Assembly (NCBI RefSeq): GCF_000003605.2
Contig: NW_003108088.1
Span: 237,478-247,632 of the forward strand
Source of the DNA: Saccoglossus kowalevskii
Taxonomy: Eukaryota > Hemichordata > Enteropneusta > Harrimaniidae
Direction: 5' to 3'
Length of the DNA stretch: 10,155 nt
This document shows, piece after piece, positions 8,201-10,155 of this stretch. The position numbers were made by a program, and so were the translations under genes. Position 1 is the first letter of the stretch. The number at the start of each line of letters is the position of its first letter. The notes under the pieces are model-generated. The model was not told where the DNA came from, ran no database searches, and saw only the letters and a program-made list of their open reading frames with translations.

Positions 8201-8875
8201 GTAGTATCTTGTTATAGAAATTCGGGGATAGAGTGCAATAGTTGTATGCTTACTTGAAGCAATATTTTTTGTGTAAATATCTGCAAAGATGACTATAAAT
8301 TGACTCGCCTATTACCCACTATAGCTGTTATTCTGCATACTAGATTTTCTGTTATAAATAACCACTATTTGGAAATCCTATAAGGCAGTTAAAAAAAGTT
8401 TGTTGAATGTTAATGCCCGTTTTACTATTTATTTAGCCTTATGAAGTAAATTTCACAGCAACTGCCTTGGGGGTAAAATATTAATGTTTTAATGTTAAAA
8501 AATATCGTCAGCATATTCGTTAGAAGAACACCTTGTGTAATGACCTCATTCCTGAAAAAAATGTTTTTTTCCCCATTTATCTCCTGATAGTAAATGATAA
8601 AGACTAACTCAAAATGTTTGTGTTATTTGAGGGTCAAAGTTCACTTGAATAAAGATCGTCTTGCATATTGTAGGTGAATCCAAGGTCAAACTAGATATCT
8701 AGAGCAACAGCTTGACTCATTTGGTTGATTAAACAAATTACTCCCAAATAGAGCCCATATGCTGTCATAATTCAGACTGTCTCAATACAGTACGGTACTT
8801 CCACAATTGAAAACTCTGCCCTGGATGAAAGATATGATGGATTTTGAAAGAAAAAAAAAAAATAACCAGTTTAAG

Positions 8876-8897
8876 AATAAAAAATTACCATAATAAA
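8876..8897 (+). terminator. Possible distal poly(A) signals
   Basis: AATAAA at 8876-8881 and 8892-8897, with a GT-containing stretch (ggtgtgatgtgac) beginning near 8919. Another lone AATAAA is at 8648-8653. These could serve a longer UBALD transcript of about 2.7 kb in total, or be chance in AT-rich DNA. Confidence 0.25.
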
Positions 8898-9749
8898 GAT
8901 GACAGGATTTAGCCAAGGTGTGATGTGACAACTATGTAAAAAATAGAAAGTATACGTTTCCATACATTTGATGTGTGTATACATGTGTAAATTATTCACT
9001 GAATGGTTTCTGCTGCCTTGACCTGACCCTGTTCATTGTGAGGCAGTGTGTGAATTGTAGGCAAACGGTTGAATCTTAAAGTATTACTAGTAATTGTGGT
9101 GTTTAGTATTCCGGTCAACCCAGTGATTTACTGTCTGGCTTTTGCATTTTCCTAATCAATTAAAAGGAGGAACACAAGGATATGCTGTACTGAAATACGT
9201 TTATACTTGCAAAATGATTTTCATAAAATTAATCACTGCTTCCTTAAAAATGTTATTGTGGAGGCCATGTTTGCTGTATGTTGAAACTGGTCACTGCCGA
9301 TTATATGCAGGTTTTGGGGTTAATGACATGTTTTGTTAATTCCTTCATGGAGTCCATGCACAGCTACTTGCAAGATTGTGTCTTATTGGCAAGCAAACCC
9401 TAGCACCAAACAGTCAGACAAATCAGCTTGTTTATAGACTGGTTATTTCCATGTATCAAATTATGACTTGTATATATGACTCTCCTGTAATTCTAACCTT
9501 TTATCTGACACAAGTTTGGTGTTTCAAGGTCACGCCAGTATCTCCTGATATAATAGATACAGTAGCACAAATATTTTATTATTTATATTAGGTCAGTTCA
9601 ATGTGACCTGTCACATTTTTTCTGACGACATTTGTGACATTTATTTAGTTATTACATGTAAGACAGCTTCATATTCATCGATGAAAGGCTTGTGATAGAC
9701 ATTCAGTCACTAAACATAGGATATACAATAGTCTTACTGCTATAAATGG

Positions 9750-9771
9750 CATGTGAATAGCATGTGAATAG
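9750..9771. repeat. 11-bp tandem duplication
   Basis: catgtgaatag occurs twice head to tail (9750-9760, 9761-9771), followed by a partial third start (ca). Probably a replication-slippage product. Confidence 0.8.
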
Positions 9772-10155
9772 CACACTATGAATAGTTGTATACATTTCAT
9801 ATTTTGATTTGAACTGGTGTATAAACTATTGATAATTTCTGTTTGTGGTAACATTTATAAACCTAGTGGTGTGACAAAGTGATTTATTTTATTTCGGGTT
9901 TCTGTAAGCCTTTGTGCAGGCTATCATAATATGCATGTTAATGTAAAAACAGGTGGACCATTCTCAATCTTCCGGTAGACTTGAAATATTCAAGGAACAA
10001 AAAGTGTCCAACTTGTTTTCTTAAAAGTACAATCTAGCCACAAAGTGTGTTACCGGTATCAAAAAAATGAAAGCAAAATATAACAGTACAAGAAATCCAT
10101 GTTTCCCCACAATTCTACCATACACCCATGTGGATTTCAAACAGGAAGACTATTT

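Larger units (their letters stand above)
8001..10155. other. AT-rich non-coding region downstream of UBALD
   Basis: Open frames of 65 and 71 codons (9142-9339, 9376-9591) have no recognisable content and look accidental. Small items seen are Pumilio-type TGTAAATA (8272-8279) and TGTATATA (9469-9476), two adjacent T-runs (about 8080-8100), the 12-bp palindrome ctagatatctag (8691-8702) and an 11-bp tandem duplication catgtgaatag (9750-9771). No tRNA, gene or complete mobile element was found. Confidence 0.6.

Noticed and set aside
9142-9591. 65- and 71-codon plus-strand frames downstream of UBALD
   Set aside because: Low-complexity, AT-driven composition, no start context, splice signals or recognisable motif.
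9590-9617. AGGTCA/TGACCT half-sites and the palindrome aatgtgac-ct-gtcacatt
   Set aside because: The 8-bp spacing of the inverted half-sites is not a standard receptor arrangement, and 8-bp arms are expected by chance in 10 kb of AT-rich DNA.

Overview
The window is AT-rich animal nuclear DNA. It holds one host gene with GT-AG introns, a decayed non-LTR retrotransposon, a DNA transposon with terminal inverted repeats (TIRs), and a satellite-like tandem array. There are no bacterial-style operons, rRNA, tRNA or CRISPR arrays. A 157-bp array next to a GACGGACGACGACGG tract and a terminal hairpin, together with the short-intron gene, suggests a marine invertebrate, most likely a mollusc (bivalve-like). 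That placement is inference from remembered repeat styles, not a search.

Left part (1 to about 4350): a nested stack of mobile DNA. A minus-strand LINE starts near 4350 with an AP-type endonuclease (EN) and continues into a reverse transcriptase (RT). Its RT is cut twice. A 1.8-kb element (978-2780) with matching inverted ends and a TTAA duplication splits the RT fingers from the RT palm. Between RT motifs B and C, at 642/643, the LINE gives way to a hairpin followed by the 157-bp tandem array, which runs off the left edge. The LINE also carries three apparent frameshifts, a small in-frame loss in the endonuclease and an Asp-to-Asn change, so it is dead.

Middle part (about 4350-6226): no recognisable gene. 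It holds a possible 5' remnant of the LINE (ORF1-like), a TATA box-like site at 5120, a YY1-like motif next to a perfect CRE at 5492-5515, and another CRE at 5754. A CCAAT box and CRE follow at 6080-6116, in the promoter of the gene.

Right part (6227-10155): a complete three-exon UBALD (UBA-like domain, FAM100 family) gene on the plus strand, encoding 110 residues. It is followed by an AT-rich 3' UTR with a good poly(A) site near 7980, then about 2 kb without any supported gene. A short palindrome around 8180 shares its flanks with a longer hairpin inside the TIR element 6.3 kb away.

The elements do not form a pathway. The main interest is the insertion history, five perfect TGACGTCA sites in under 4 kb, and the short tail of the UBALD protein. 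I saw no convincing new multi-gene system.
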